Assembly: GCA_020638995.1 (NCBI GenBank)
Contig: JACKHM010000002.1
Coordinates: forward strand, 1,860,001 to 1,924,000
DNA: 64,000 nt
Source of the DNA: Planctomycetaceae bacterium
GTDB lineage: Bacteria; Planctomycetota; Planctomycetia; Pirellulales; Pirellulaceae
Reading direction: 5' to 3'
In this document: one piece after another, positions 35,461-45,800 of the stretch
How the letters are laid out: the number at the start of each line of letters is the position of its first letter
Position numbering within the stretch: position 1 is the stretch's first letter
Notes under the pieces: generated by a model
Told to the model about the DNA's origin: nothing
Database searches by the model: none
What the model saw: the letters and a program-made list of their open reading frames with translations, nothing else
Made by a program: the position numbers and the translations under genes

Positions 35461-37464
35461 GGACGAGCATCCCAGCCGAGACTGGATGTGACTTCAGTTA
35501 TTCGACCGCCTAACACGATTTGCCGCATTGATGGATCGCATTTTCTCGCGGCCTACGCCAGTTGTCTCCGGACCTTCGCTAAGATTCCCGACGACTTCGA
35601 TCTTCAGATCGTCGCCCCAAACGGCTCCATCGCCTTCGAGCAAGAATCCGAATGTCATGTTATTGGCATCTTCAGGAACGTCGAGCACTACAAAGTGCTT
35701 TATCCAGTCGCTCGTATCTGATGTGCCGTACTTTGCGGTGTCCGCGAAATCGATGGGGGTGGTTTGGCCATCCTCAACTGCATCGATGCGCATCCACAAC
35801 TTGGCCAACGTCGCCTTCTCGGCTGCAATGAAACCGGAGTACATGATCCGCTTCCCGCGATAGTCATTCGCGGATATCGAACGAGTCAGCGATCCGAAGT
35901 GATCACCTTGACCGGTTTTCTCGATCTTGCCGCTGCCCGATCCCTGGTGCGACTTACCCAAATCAATGGAAAAGGAATACCCTTTCCCACCACCTCCCCA
36001 AAGTTTTGGAAAACTACGCGAGTCGAGTCCCTGTTCGAAGTCCAAGTTATCCAAACTGGGCCGATACCCAGTTTGCAATACTACTTCATCGACGCCCGTC
36101 ACTTTAGGGCCAACACCGATACTGCCGACGACTTCAATTCTGAAGTCATCACCCAAACCGTTCCCACACCACTTAGAAGAAATCCGAAAGAGATACTGTC
36201 GGCATCTTTTGGCACGTCGAGAACGACGGAATACTCGCTCCAGTCGGTTGTCCCCGTCACAGAACGCCGACTCATATTGTCGAACGCCACCGGTTTCACG
36301 ACACCTGACTTGACAGAATCCACGCGCATCCATAACCCGGCAGCACCAGCCGCTTCGGTACGCAAGAAGCCGCTGTACCTAATCCGCTTGCCAATATAGG
36401 GGAGCGCCGAAGTGCCGTTTGTTAACGAACCGAACCGCCCGCCATCGCCAACTTGCCGAACGCGACCACTACCGTTGCCCTGATGGAAGGTCTGCATGTC
36501 GAGAGACAACTCGTAGCCGCTTCCGCCGCCAGCCCACGCGTTAGGAAACCCGTCACCCTTAGCTCCGCCCTCGAAATCCATGTTCGCGGGCAGACGACTC
36601 AGCTGAGCAGCAGCTCGCCCTTCCAGCTTCACGACAGCATTTTCGAGCAATCGCTTGGTCAACGGATCTGATGTCCGTTCAAGCACCGCCTGCAGTCGTG
36701 GAATCACGGCACCATCGCCAAGCACGCCCAACGCCTCGACTGCCACGCGGACAACGATCGCGTTGTCATCTCCTTCGACGATCGCGAGCAAATCCGGCAC
36801 AGCCGCTTTCGCCTTTAGCGCACCGAGCACTTTCGCCGCTTGCCAGCGTCGCGTGACTGGTTGTTCGCGGTCGTTCATCACAAGACGAGTCGGCGTAATG
36901 GCCTCATCCCCCCGCTTGATCAACTCGTTCAACGCGTGAAACGGAATGGACTTCTTCGTCCCCAGCGCCATCAGCAACTGTTGAAGCTCGGCGTCAGCCG
37001 TTGGCAATACATCTTCCGACGCCGCCGCAGCGGTCTCGGGCAGTGCATCGTCCTGTGCCAAGATACCCTTACCTGCGAGTGGCAGGATTACAAACGCCGC
37101 CAGTACTAAAAGGACAGACATCGCCCGCGACAGAGGGCTTGCGAATTCGTTGCCAAGAATCATTTCAACCCTCCTTTTTAGTGACCCATGCTGGCGAACT
37201 CCGCTCGCCAACATTGGCCTCGGCACACAGCCTGAGGCCAAGAACTGATTGGTACGGAGCAGCGCGTCGCCGTAGACGCCCGCGCGGCCAGGTAAAAGAC
37301 GTAGCACAGCCGCATCACAACAAGCTTCTTCTGCCGCGTGCAGTTCACGACGAACGAACCACACGAGTGGATTCCACCAATAAGACATCAACACAACGCA
37401 CTCCAGATAGCGAGTCCAATGATCGCGCCGTTTTAGATGAGCCAATTCGTGTGCGACAACGGTT

Positions 37465-37472
37465 TCCAATTG
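37465..37472. repeat. Target-site duplication, left copy
   Basis: TCCAATTG directly abuts the left IS end and is repeated at 38794-38801 directly after the right end. Eight bases is the duplication size made by ISL3-family elements. Confidence 0.95.
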
Positions 37473-38793
37473 GGTTCATCATCGATTTTAGTGGGTGATT
37501 TCTGGCATGAGTTGGAGCTTGCCGCAGAAGAAGAGGATGCGAGTACGATAGTTCTCGAAGTTGCGGAAGCCGCGGGCGGCGGACTTGATCGATTGAATGC
37601 GGCTGTTGAAGCCCTCGGTGGGACCGTTGCTAATGCGGTGACGAAACCACGTCAGGATGTTCGGCAAGTGACGCTTGAGCATGGTTGCCACCTCCTTCAC
37701 CGGAGCCAACCGGCTACGTGATGCCCACGCGTACCAGCGGGCGAAGAACTTCTTGGCGTTGCCCGCGTAGCGATACTCCCAGAACCAACGAAACTGTTCC
37801 CGGATCGCCCAGGCCCGCGATGTCTTCAACTCCACCTCCTTCAAAGACTCGAACTGCTCCCACTGCTCATCGCTCATGTTTTCTGGGTTGTACAACCATA
37901 ACTGCTTCGTACCTTTTAGCGTTTCATCGCCGTCCGCTTGGAGAGCTTTGTGCTCCTGACGCCGCACTTTGTCGACCGCTTCGTTGAGATGCTTTGAGAT
38001 GTGAAACCGATCATGCACAATCTTGGCTTGCGGAGCGTTCGTTTGGACGCTGTTCTCAAAGGCTTGCCACATGTCGATCGCCACCGCTTCCACGTGCTCC
38101 TTTTGTTCCTCCGAGAAAGTCTTCCACAACGCATCGGCCGCCGCTTCGTCGCGTCCTTCGGTGACCTCCAGCACACGCGACTCATCGAGATCGGTCATCA
38201 ACGAGATATAATCGTGGCCCCGGCCAAAGCTCTTCTCGTCGATGCCGACGCGAGCCACTTCTTCGACTTCCCGCGTGGCCAGACCACGCTCGACGGCTCG
38301 ATCCATGATGCGTTGCACGCTGTTCCAACTGAGCCTCAGCAACTGGCGAGCTTGTTCGGTGCTGGCGGCAGCCTGCAACACGCGGATGGCAAATGCTTCA
38401 AACATCATGGTGAAGCGGCCATGCGGATCGGCCCACGGCACGACACAGGTCTTGATTCCGCAGTCGCGGCAGTTGGTCCTCGGCACACGAGCCGTCAGAA
38501 TGGTCTCGAATTGCATCGTATCGAGATGCCGCCAGGATCTTTCCGGAGCATGATCGTGCAGCGGCGCGGCGTGGCCACACTCGCTGCAGCAACATTCGTA
38601 CTGCAAATCGGCTTGCAGCCGAATCTGCACCTTCTGCTCCTCCAAAGTCAGTTCCACATCGACCACCTGCCACGTCTCATCGAGACCCAGCAACAACGCA
38701 TAATGAGAGGCTAAATCTTTCATCCCCCAAGCATCGCAAACCAACAACCAATCCGCTACCATCCAATCAACCCACTAAATTCGACGAAGAACC
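37473..38793. mobile_element. Complete ISL3-family insertion sequence, 1321 bp
   Basis: The element is bounded by imperfect 24-bp terminal inverted repeats at 37473-37496 and 38770-38793 (21 of 24 match, sharing GGTTC at the tip and TTTAGTGGGT inside), and by an 8-bp duplication of TCCAATTG. It holds one transposase gene filling nearly the whole length, whose stop lies inside the left repeat. Intact ends, an intact transposase and a perfect duplication indicate a recent insertion. It sits in the M56 sensor gene. Confidence 0.96.
37488..38723 (-). CDS. ISL3 family transposase
   Basis: The 411-residue protein has an N-terminal zinc-ribbon pair (YECCCSECGH, TNCRDCG), a helix-turn-helix-like region around SWNSVQRIMDRA, and the DDE nuclease: Asp in GIDEKSFGRGHDY, Asp in AIDMWQAFENSV, Glu in NGPTEGFNSRIQ near the C-terminus, with the family motif KIVHDRFHISKHLNEAVDKV. 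The length is normal for ISL3 (about 400-430) and no stop or frameshift is seen, so it should be active. ATG 38723 (MKDLASHY) is preferred to the start 13 codons upstream. Confidence 0.96.
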   Translation of the reverse strand: MKDLASHYALLLGLDETWQVVDVELTLEEQKVQIRLQADLQYECCCSECGHAAPLHDHAPERSWRHLDTMQFETILTARVPRTNCRDCGIKTCVVPWADPHGRFTMMFEAFAIRVLQAAASTEQARQLLRLSWNSVQRIMDRAVERGLATREVEEVARVGIDEKSFGRGHDYISLMTDLDESRVLEVTEGRDEAAADALWKTFSEEQKEHVEAVAIDMWQAFENSVQTNAPQAKIVHDRFHISKHLNEAVDKVRRQEHKALQADGDETLKGTKQLWLYNPENMSDEQWEQFESLKEVELKTSRAWAIREQFRWFWEYRYAGNAKKFFARWYAWASRSRLAPVKEVATMLKRHLPNILTWFRHRISNGPTEGFNSRIQSIKSAARGFRNFENYRTRILFFCGKLQLMPEITH

Positions 38794-38801
38794 TCCAATT
38801 G
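38794..38801. repeat. Target-site duplication, right copy
   Basis: TCCAATTG follows the right IS end and matches 37465-37472 exactly. Confidence 0.95.
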
Positions 38802-39533
38802 TTCGTTGCCTAACTCAACAACCAGCCGATTCGGCAACACGATGCTGGCCTTTCGCGCCAACGGCCACACGAGAGGGCCTATCGCCGCGTCGGTGACCCG
38901 CACGTCAGGCACGCGGGCCAATCGTAGTTGAGCCGCGATCCTAATGACCATTCGCCTCAAATCGCCGTTTGGCTTCGCGTGGTGTCGCAACAATCGATTG
39001 AAACTTACAACTCGCGCGAATACGACGACTAACCAAGTGACTGATGCCGCAAACCAACCGCAAGCAATCATCGTCACATTCCCAGAAACTAAATCTAGCC
39101 ACATCTCGTATTGTTCGACGCACCAAGTTCGAGCTACCAAAAACATCGTGCTCGATTGCCGCCGATTGACTGCTGAGCCAGTTGGTGTTGCGGTCGCGTC
39201 ACTCTGCTCTGACCGCAGCGTCGCTTCTTCGCATCGATCGTTCTCGGACAAGTCAACGACCATCGGGTCGAACGACGTAGCGACAATGGAATGGTTGAGT
39301 TCATCGAAGTTGCTCGCATCGAAAATCACGGATCTCTTTACGGTCGTTGTTAACGTAGGCAGTTCGATCGTCCACAGCGGCGGCGTTACAAGCTTGGCGA
39401 GCACAAGCAACCATAGAACGTGAGCCAATTCCTGGTTCCGAAAAATGCTTGTCACGAAAAACGCGAGCAGACTCAGCAGACACGCAAAAAAGAGGTTGCT
39501 GATGGCCGCTTCAAGCAGGAGATGAGACATGGA

Positions 39534-39923
39534 TCACCTTTTTTTCGGCTTGTAGCTCTCCAACATGGTGCGGATTTCATCCGCCTCTGCCTGGCTGAGC
39601 TTTCGCGAATTGAGCAAATGCAAAATGAAGGGAGCCAACGAACCACCGGACAGTTGATCAGCAAGAGCTTCGAGTTTGTGTCCGGCTACTTCCGATTCCG
39701 TGACCGCCGCCTCAAAACAATGCGGATGGGTCGCACGATCACGACGAACAGCTCCCTTAGCCTCCAGCCGTTTCAACAGCGAGTGGATCGTCGCAACGTC
39801 TGACGCAGAGCAACTCGGATACAAATCTTCTGCTATCTCACGAACTGTTACCGTCCCGCGCTGCCACATGGTTCGCAGAACCGCGAGTTCGGTATCGGTC
39901 ACATGTAGGGGGCTTTCGGCCAT
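39534..39923 (-). CDS. BlaI/MecI-family transcriptional repressor
   Basis: BlaI-type repressors are winged-helix dimers inactivated through a BlaR1-like membrane peptidase. The 129-residue protein has LHVTDTELAVLRTMWQRGTVTVREIAEDL, TIHSLLKRLEAKGAVRRDR (recognition helix and wing) and the C-terminal dimerisation helices with GGSLAPFIL and KLSQAEADEIRTML. It ends three bases before the M56 gene start, which its own 3' end (AAAGGTGA) supplies with a ribosome site. With the sensor disrupted by the IS, this repressor may be locked in the repressing state. Confidence 0.95.
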   Translation of the reverse strand: MAESPLHVTDTELAVLRTMWQRGTVTVREIAEDLYPSCSASDVATIHSLLKRLEAKGAVRRDRATHPHCFEAAVTESEVAGHKLEALADQLSGGSLAPFILHLLNSRKLSQAEADEIRTMLESYKPKKR

Positions 39924-39934
39924 ATCGTCACCTC

Positions 39935-39972
39935 AATTAGACGCCGTGCCTATAATTAGACACCATGCCTAT
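39935..39972. promoter_or_regulatory. Two contiguous 19-bp direct repeats, likely BlaI operator
   Basis: AATTAGACGCCGTGCCTAT (39935-39953) is followed without gap by AATTAGACACCATGCCTAT (39954-39972), 17 of 19 identical. Each copy contains an imperfect dyad TAGAC-N5-GCCTA. They lie 12 bases upstream of the repressor ATG, the position for autoregulation. BlaI family members usually bind dyads of similar size; this half-site is not the TACA/TGTA type. Confidence 0.65.
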
Positions 39973-40012
39973 ATTAGTCAAGGCAAGATTTCGGCAAAAA
40001 CTCGCTAGTTAT

Positions 40013-41755
40013 TTATCGCGAGTTGCCGGCACCTGTTTTGGGAGTCCGACCGGACCTTGTAAGAACCCAACCGTTCAAGCTGCCAATCCACCGCTCATGA
40101 TCGACGGCCAGCTGTCCATTTACGAATACATACTCGATACCTTCCGCATACCGATGCGGATTGAATTCATCCGCCGTGTCGCGAATTCGCTTGGGATCGA
40201 AAATGACCAAATCGGCGACGGCACCACGGCGAATCACGCCGCGGTCGTCAAGTTTCAAGATGCTCGCAGGCAACGACGTCGAAACACGGACTGCTTCTTC
40301 GATGCTCATTAATCCGCGGTCGATGGAATAGCGTCGGATCTTGCGGGGAAACGCACCATAGAAGCGGGGATGCACTGGTCCGTCTCCCAGCAAAGTAATC
40401 CCAGCATCGCTGGACGTCGCGGTCCAGGGGGTCTGCGCGAAGGCTTCGACATCTTGTTCCGACATCGAAAAGGCTCGCAGCCGCGCACCACCGCGGCGGC
40501 GGCGGTCGCCCTTCAATTGCAATGCGATCACCGCTTCGACCTCGTCAAGCTTTACGATCGAAGCATATTCGGCGAGTGTCTTGCCGACAAGTTGCGGATC
40601 GATGTGCTCGACAATCAGAATACTCGCAGGTCCACCGCGTCGCGTGATCTCGCACGCAATATCGCGTCGGACGTCCGCAGCCAAAATCGCATCGCCCAGC
40701 ACCCACTCTAGTTGCTTTGCAAATTCATCCGGCTTCGTTTCGTCTTTATTATCACTCACAGAAGTTGCCCATGACGGTATCAAAACAATCCTGCCGTCTG
40801 AGCCGCTGGTGTTATAAGCATACTGGTCGGCATAGAGCGGCAATCCTCTGTCGCGTGCCCTTTGGATAAGTTCGTTCATCCGCCCGGCCGAACCCCAGTA
40901 GTCCGTTCCGCGGGCCTTAATATGCGTGACAACCGTTGTCACATTCGTAGCGTCTGCGATCTGAATCAACTCGTGAAGATTGTCCATCATCGACGGTTGA
41001 TCGTCCGAATCGCGACTTGGCAAGTACCACATCGGTCGACTACCGGAACTGCGTTCGTGAACGATGTACACACCAGCGAATTCAGCAACCGTCCGAGCCA
41101 ACTCCTCCATCTCGCGCGGCGTACTGAACCGTCCCGGATCGTATTCCAAGCCGGCTGACATGCCGAAGGCGCCCGCCTTCAATGCCGTACGCAAACGCTG
41201 CTGCATCTGCGCAACTTCGGCCATCGTCGCTGGCCGGCGGTAATCATCTCCCATCACCGCAGAACGAATCGTACCGTGACCTACCATCTGGATAACATTT
41301 AATCCGACGCGGAGCCGCTCCATCGACTTGCGTTGCTCAGCCAGATCGAGCGGTCCGCCGCCATCTTGATTTACGACGACAGTCGTAATGCCCTGTGTGA
41401 TAAGATTCGGGGCACTGCGCCGTGCTGGCTCATCGGACACCAGTCCTGATTCCGCATGACTATGCAGGTCAATGAAACCCGGCACGACCAGCTTTCCGGC
41501 TGCATCGACAACTTGATGGGCGTGAGAATTAGAAAGCATGCCTATCTCCGCGATCACTCCATCACGGACAGCAACGTCAGCCCGATACCGCCTGCTGCCC
41601 GTGCCATCGATGATCTCGCCACCACGAATGACCAGGTCGAAAACATCGGCGAACGCCTCATCACTACAACACAGCATCGCCACAAAGAGCACCGCGAGCG
41701 AACGGATCAATTGAGTGAACCGCCGTTGGTTCGCGAGGCAGGTGAGCACTTTCAT
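40013..41755 (-). CDS. N-acyl-D-amino-acid deacylase-like amidohydrolase
   Basis: Enzymes of this family hydrolyse N-acyl-D-amino acids with an amidohydrolase TIM barrel. The 580-residue protein has a signal peptide (SLAVLFVAMLCCSDEAFA), then the beta-sandwich start FDLVIRGGEIIDGTGSRRYRADVAVRDG, the metal motif PGFIDLHSHAE, and later AGLEYDPGRFSTPREMEEL, VTHIKARG, and the C-terminal FDPKRIRDTADE and VNGQLAV. Secretion suggests action on periplasmic or external substrates, such as D-amino-acid derivatives from cell walls. Exact specificity cannot be read from sequence. Confidence 0.9.
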   Translation of the reverse strand: MKVLTCLANQRRFTQLIRSLAVLFVAMLCCSDEAFADVFDLVIRGGEIIDGTGSRRYRADVAVRDGVIAEIGMLSNSHAHQVVDAAGKLVVPGFIDLHSHAESGLVSDEPARRSAPNLITQGITTVVVNQDGGGPLDLAEQRKSMERLRVGLNVIQMVGHGTIRSAVMGDDYRRPATMAEVAQMQQRLRTALKAGAFGMSAGLEYDPGRFSTPREMEELARTVAEFAGVYIVHERSSGSRPMWYLPSRDSDDQPSMMDNLHELIQIADATNVTTVVTHIKARGTDYWGSAGRMNELIQRARDRGLPLYADQYAYNTSGSDGRIVLIPSWATSVSDNKDETKPDEFAKQLEWVLGDAILAADVRRDIACEITRRGGPASILIVEHIDPQLVGKTLAEYASIVKLDEVEAVIALQLKGDRRRRGGARLRAFSMSEQDVEAFAQTPWTATSSDAGITLLGDGPVHPRFYGAFPRKIRRYSIDRGLMSIEEAVRVSTSLPASILKLDDRGVIRRGAVADLVIFDPKRIRDTADEFNPHRYAEGIEYVFVNGQLAVDHERWIGSLNGWVLTRSGRTPKTGAGNSR

Positions 41756-41794
41756 GGTTCGCCCAGCCCTGGGGTGAGAGGGGAAAGAAGATCG

Positions 41795-42658
41795 CTACGT
41801 TACCGAGATCACAACCGACACACCGATCAAGGCAGCTCCGATTAAACGCATAACCATCGTACGATGGCTGTTTTTTGTGCTCGAATCAAGCACCTTGTGG
41901 GCAAGAACCCAAGTCAGCACAACTCCCCAAATGCCGCGTAACGAGTAAACAATGTTAACTCTTGTCGCATCGCCAAACACGCCGAGCGTCACTGTCATGC
42001 CCATCGCTTGAACCGCCATCAAGACCGCACCAACGAGGAGAGGTCTGAGCGCACGACGTCCTCGCAGGTCCTCTGGTCGGTCGGCCAGTTGCAAAAACAC
42101 GAGCGATAGGAGCGCGGCACACATGAAGGCAATCGGGAGAAAGTAGCCTGCTCCCCATGCAGGCGCCCAGCGCTGAATCAGCAAATCGAATAACGTCATC
42201 GCACACGCCGCCAAAAACGCAAATACGATCGAAGCCGCAACGCGTGAACGGTCGACATGGGCGTCACGCGCCTGCACACATACAATCCCAGCAACGGCGA
42301 GAGCAGCTGCGATCCACACTCGCCTCGACAATTCGTCATCGACAAAGAACTGCGATGCAGCTGGGACGAGCAAAACCTTTACTCCCAGCACCGGTGCGGC
42401 GATGGAGACATCGCCTCGTGCGACAGCCAGCAGGGTGAACAGTTGGCCAACTATGAAGAGCCCCCCGATCACTGCAGGTTGCCAAAGCATCACCACAGGC
42501 TGCATCGTCCCGCCCATCAGTGTGAAGATTGGAAACACGCAGGCCGCTGCCCAACAAAGGCAAATCATGCATGTCCACGACGTAACGCCACGGTCCTGGG
42601 CTTGCTTCAAGTACAGCAGACCGAAGATGACCAAGACGCTGGAACCCAGCGGTAGCAA
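41795..42658 (-). CDS. EamA/DMT-superfamily transporter-like membrane protein
   Basis: The 287-residue protein is almost entirely hydrophobic, with about nine to ten predicted helices and the two-fold repeat of drug/metabolite transporters (for example PVLGVKVLLVPAASQFFVDDEL and GIWGVVLTWVLAHKVLDSS, both resembling the EamA repeat ends). Substrate is unknown. The start is TTG 42658; no ATG is available near the first helix. It is separated from the amidohydrolase by 39 bases and may be co-transcribed with it. Confidence 0.8.
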   Translation of the reverse strand: MLPLGSSVLVIFGLLYLKQAQDRGVTSWTCMICLCWAAACVFPIFTLMGGTMQPVVMLWQPAVIGGLFIVGQLFTLLAVARGDVSIAAPVLGVKVLLVPAASQFFVDDELSRRVWIAAALAVAGIVCVQARDAHVDRSRVAASIVFAFLAACAMTLFDLLIQRWAPAWGAGYFLPIAFMCAALLSLVFLQLADRPEDLRGRRALRPLLVGAVLMAVQAMGMTVTLGVFGDATRVNIVYSLRGIWGVVLTWVLAHKVLDSSTKNSHRTMVMRLIGAALIGVSVVISVT

Positions 42659-42863
42659 GAGGTGAATTATTCTCGCCCCCTAAGCTCGTTCTTCATAGCG
42701 ATTGAGTTCCTCGCACACCTCACGGAATACTCGCTTCGAGATCGAATCGTATTCAGTTGTCTCCAAGGTCGTTCGTGGTAGATTATGGCTGCTGGAAGAA
42801 CGATGCGAAAGCGGATGCCGCGAAGGCAACTCAGACACGCACCGCACAACCGGAACGCGAACG

Positions 42864-45800
42864 ATGATGATCCCTTTAGTTACTGAGAATAGACGCGGGT
42901 TGCTAAATCAGTTCTCTCGCTGGAACACCGTGACATTTCTCTTGATCGCTTGGTGGATGCTCAACTTCGGTACCGCCCAGGCACAGCTACAATTCAATCG
43001 TGATATCCGTCCGATTCTGTCCGACAAATGCTTTCGTTGTCACGGGTCGGATGTAAGCTCACGCGAAGCACACTTGAGACTCGACCAGCGAGAAAGCGCT
43101 TACGCCGAACGCGAAGGACGTCGCGTGATCGTACCCGGACGCCCTCACCAAAGTGAATTGGTGCGGCGGATTACTTCCGAGGATCCGTCAACGCGTATGC
43201 CGCCGCCAGAGGAACCGTTGAAGCTATCGACATCCGAAGTGCAGATTCTCCGCGAATGGATCGCACAGGGTGCAGGTTACGAAGAGCACTGGTCCTTCAT
43301 TCCACCGCAACGTCCCACGCGCCCCATCGTACAGCGGGCCGATTGGGCGCGAGGCGCGATCGATGACTTTGTGTTGGCGCGGCTTGAACAGGAAGAGCTG
43401 CAACCCAATCGAGAAGCCAGTCGTGAGACGCTACTTCGCCGAGTGACGCTCGACCTAACGGGACTGCCTCCATCGTCGGACGAAATCGACGCCTTTCTGG
43501 CCGATGATTCACCGCTCGCATATGAACGAGTTGTCGATCGGTTGCTGAGCTCAGCTCGGTATGGCGAGCACATGGCCCGATTTTGGCTCGATGCAGCGCG
43601 GTACGCTGATACAAACGGCTTCTTCACGGATGACGAGCGATCAATGTGGCTGTGGCGAGACTGGGTAATTCGAGCATTCAACGACGATATGCCCTTCGAT
43701 CAATTCACGATTGAACAGCTTGCCGGTGACTTGCTGCCAGACGCCACTATCGAGCAACGCATCGCTACGGGATTTAATCGCAACCATACAACAACGCACG
43801 AGACCGGCGTCATCGACGAAGAATATCGAGTCGAGTACGTCGTCGATCGCCTAGAGACCACATCCACAGTTTGGCTTGGTCTGACAGTCGGCTGTGCCCG
43901 CTGTCATGATCACAAGTTCGATCCGCTCTCACAGCAAGAGTTCTATGAATTGTTCGCATTCTTTAACCAAGGCCCCGAAAAGGGAAACACCGGCGGTCCC
44001 GGAAACTCTGCCCCGCTGTTGGAAGTGCCGAATCTGGAGCGACAGGAGCATTTGATCGAGTTGCGGCAGAAAGCCGAATTGGCGCATGCTGAAGTGACGA
44101 AAGTCGAGCCGGAGCTAGTCGCCGCACAGAGAGATTGGGAATCTTCAGCGCTTGCCACTTTGCCGAATACTCCAACCGAGGGTCGCTTGCTTCAACTGGG
44201 AATGAGGTCAGAGCAACTGCTGCAAGCCGATGTCGGCAGCAGCAATGTCAACTTCGTCGCGGGAGTTCTCGAAGAGGCAGCAGAGTTCAACGGCGACGCA
44301 GTGCTCGAAGTGGCCAACGAGATCGATTTCGAGAGAACCGATGCTTTCACTTTCGCGGCATGGGTAAAACCATCGAACAGTCCTGCCTGCGTGATATCGA
44401 AGAATGATGACGCAAACGGTATGCGAGGTTTCGACCTTGTAATTCGCAAGGGCAGGGCGATTGTTCACCTGATTCACAAGTGGAATGGGAATGCAATCCA
44501 AGTGTCCGCTAAAACGCCGATAAAATCGGGACAATGGCAACACATTTGCGTGACTTATGACGGATCAAGCCGGGCAGATGGCGTGCGGATCTTTTTCGAC
44601 GGTGAACAACAGCCCGTGGAAATTCGCAACGATACACTGACAGAAACGATTCGCACCGATCAACCGTTTCGGATCGGTCGCCGCAGTACCAGCGCGGCGA
44701 TGGTGGGTGCGATCGACGAAGTCAGCGTCTTCGCGAAAGAGTTGGTCACCGATGAGGTTAGGCGACTGGCCACGGTTCCGCTCGTTCGCAGCATCCTTGC
44801 GATTGCCGATAAGGACCGCACGCCGTTCCAGCGGCAAAAGCTCCGTGAATTCTTCCTTGGGAACACAAGTGGCTCACGCTTTCGCCCCGTCATCGATCAT
44901 GCAGCCGATCTCGAAGAGAGTGTCCGTAAACTCGCAAAGGCGACTCCGACCACGATGGTGATGCAAGACATGCCGGAGCCTCGCGATACACATCTTCTCA
45001 TTCGAGGCCAGTACGACCAGCCTGGCAAGATAGTCTTGGCAGGCGTGCCAGCCACGCTTCCACCACTTCCCAAAGACTTTCCAACGAATCGACTCGGCTT
45101 TGCTCAATGGCTCGTTGATCGATCGCATCCACTGACGGCTCGCGTTACGGTAAACCGTTTCTGGCAGCAGCATTTTGGGGTTGGGATCGTCGAGACTGCC
45201 GAGGATTTTGGTTCGCAGGGATCTTGGCCCACCCATCCCGACTTGCTGGACTGGTTGGCAGTCGAGTTCATGGACAGCGGTTGGAGTGTGAAGCACATGC
45301 ATCGCTTGATCGTGACTTCGGCGACTTATCGCCAAGCATCCAACATCTCCAGCAAACTGCGAGAGCAAGATCCGGACAATCAATTGCTGGCGCGCGGGCC
45401 GCGTTTCCGTCTCGATGCCGAAACAATCCGCGACAATGCACTCGGGATCAGCGGCTTGTTGCGGGAGGAGATCGGCGGGCCCAGCGTCAAACCTTATCAG
45501 CCATCGGGCTTATGGGAGGCCGTGACCTACGACGGTGACTTGTCGTATACGCAAGACACAGGCGAATCGCTTTATCGCCGCAGTCTGTACACGTTTTGGA
45601 AACGGCAGAGCCCGCCTCCCGGAATGCTCGCCTTCGACGCGCCGACTCGCGAGACCTGCACCGTTCAACGGCCTCGCACAAACACACCGCTTCAGGCGCT
45701 AACATTGCTGAACGATCCAACGTACATCGAAGCCGCCCGAGCAATGGCCGAGCGAATGATGATGGAAGTCAATGGTCCGCCCGTGGATCGCATACAATTC

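Larger units (their letters stand above)
35494..39530 (-). pseudogene. M56 (BlaR1-like) sensor peptidase with HEAT repeats and tandem beta domains, split by an IS and frameshifted
   Basis: Segment 39530-38802 encodes the N-terminal membrane part (three hydrophobic helices) up to GNEQLE. Segment 37472-36099 continues exactly in frame with TVVAHELAHLKRRDH, the HExxH zinc site of M56 peptidases, then WWNPLVWFVRREL, EEACCDAAVL, a C-terminal helix, and HEAT-like repeats (AKVLGALKAKAAVPDLL, VEALGVLGDGAVIPRL). Removing the IS and one target duplication restores the reading frame perfectly. Near 36152-36154 one G is missing (GGG where GGGG is needed): restoring it joins TVW to GDDFRIEVVG. The repaired protein would have 902 residues and end in two tandem copies of a beta-rich domain (each with NxDFE, GxGSGxx, FGSLT, GKRIxYSGF, LWMRxD, VVLDVPxDA, FGFLL). 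It is preceded by its blaI-type partner three bases away, and probably sensed an envelope signal and cleaved or inactivated that repressor. Confidence 0.9.

Noticed and set aside
37001..37498. A plus-strand ORF crossing the left IS end
   Set aside because: It reads antisense through the M56 gene and the IS terminus; no protein features.
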